Of a stretch of DNA of 64,000 nt, positions 63,448 through 64,000 are shown in pieces. Source of the stretch: Isoperla grammatica. Taxonomy: Eukaryota > Arthropoda > Insecta > Plecoptera > Perlodidae. Position 1 is the stretch's first letter. Each line of letters opens with the position of its first letter. The stretch covers positions 40,293,419-40,357,418 of the forward strand of contig OX246745.1 in NCBI GenBank assembly GCA_945910005.1. Direction: 5' to 3'. Below the pieces are notes generated by a model. That model searched no databases. It was not told the DNA's origin and worked only from the letters and a program-made list of their open reading frames with translations. A program made the position numbers and the translations under genes.

Positions 63448-63540
63448 CTTCACTGTTGTGGAGTGACGAACTACAACGACTGGCGGAGTAAAGGAATCCC
63501 TGAAAGTTGCTGTAAAGAAGCTCCTCGCCTAGACGGAATA
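63448..63540 (+). CDS. Tetraspanin, fourth coding exon (gene continues past the window)
   Basis: 31 codons, phase 0, acceptor gtttcag, donor gtaagt at 63541. It reads LHCCGVTNYNDWRSKGIPES then CCKEAPRLDGI. CCG and PESCC are the diagnostic disulfide-forming cysteines of the tetraspanin large extracellular loop. Joined to exon 3 this gives AWDNTQENLHCCG, the usual spacing. The remaining loop, TM4 and C-terminus must lie to the right of 64000. Confidence 0.92.
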
Positions 63541-63776
63541 GTAAGTACATGTTACCACAGACAAAGACCACCTGACATACAGTCACTGCTATTATAACAA
63601 ACTCCCAGGGACCAGAGTTTTGTTATAAAGAATATATCTTTGTATGAATTAGGATCGGACCAACAAGCACCTCTAAATGGCGTTAACGAATTATTAGATA
63701 GAGCCCATTACTAACATCCATACTTACTATCTAAGGCCTGGTATTATATGAGAGGTTGCTAAATGTTTAGCCTGGG

Positions 63777-63995
63777 ACTAAAGGTCCGCGCACACTTATC
63801 CGACACGAAGCGCGGCGAATTGATGGATATTTTTCCAGATCGAATTTAATACATGTATTTGAATGTGACCCCGCACACTTGTCGGAAACAAAGCGACCGG
63901 CAGCCGCTGCATATATTCTGGTTGAAGCTTCCGTCATCGGCCGAGCTTCGCGACGGGATATCTCCAATCTCCATGGCAACCACCAATAGCCGCCT
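63777..63995. repeat. Dispersed repeat, related to 21040-21150
   Basis: Carries internal echoes (gtccgcgcacacttatccga and ccccgcacacttgtcggaaa) and aagcgaccggcagccgctg, shared with 21070-21090. It lies in tetraspanin intron 4 and runs to near the window edge. Confidence 0.6.
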
Positions 63996-64000
63996 GGTAT

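Overview
The window is animal nuclear DNA. It has intron-split coding sequence with GT-AG boundaries, non-LTR retrotransposons, tRNA-derived SINEs, miniature inverted-repeat elements and a very heavy load of micro- and minisatellites. There are no bacterial-type operons, ribosome binding sites or CRISPR arrays. The tetraspanin exons at the right end and an RLE-type LINE inserted in (AAT)n repeats suggest an invertebrate. An arthropod is my best guess, with low confidence; nothing here fixes the species.

Only one host gene is clear: a tetraspanin (CD151/CD9-like) on the + strand, from the first coding exon at 47110 to the window edge. Four coding exons are visible (47110-47187, 60169-60360, 61639-61809, 63448-63540), all with phase-0 junctions. 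They cover the N-terminus, TM1, EC1, TM2, TM3 and the first part of the large extracellular loop with its CCG and PxSCC motifs. The rest of EC2, TM4 and the tail lie beyond 64000. Tandem arrays invade the gene: a 30-bp array whose every unit copies the exon 1 splice acceptor, an 11.1-kb G-tract array in intron 1, a 128-bp array that re-copies the last 69 bp of exon 2 with its donor, and a 68-bp array in intron 3. A possible promoter with a non-coding leader exon lies at about 8.6-8.7 kb.

Left third (1-20 kb): a 56-bp minisatellite enters from the left edge. Then come copies of an unclassified dispersed repeat (one carrying a clean TTA-flanked MITE), a 68-bp minisatellite, several (AAT)n tracts, retro-element 3' ends, three inverted-repeat elements, a 90-bp/49-bp composite minisatellite, and a 1.5-kb pentanucleotide tract with a mirror-symmetric layout.

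Middle (20-46 kb): a hAT transposase remnant, then two nearly identical copies of an RLE-type (R4/Dong- or Hero-like) LINE in opposite orientation. Copy 1 (21.6-26.0 kb, -) is near full length, broken, and flanked by (AAT)n on both sides. Copy 2 (39.3-42.4 kb, +) is 5'-truncated with an intact reading frame and lies between perfect 155-bp direct repeats. Between them are an 84-bp array (about 53 copies), a 60-bp array (about 22 copies) and a mixed 31/23-bp array. The long open frames inside these arrays are by-products of repeat units divisible by three and are not annotated as genes.

Right third (46-64 kb): the tetraspanin gene with its arrays, including a 200-N assembly gap at 51807-52006.
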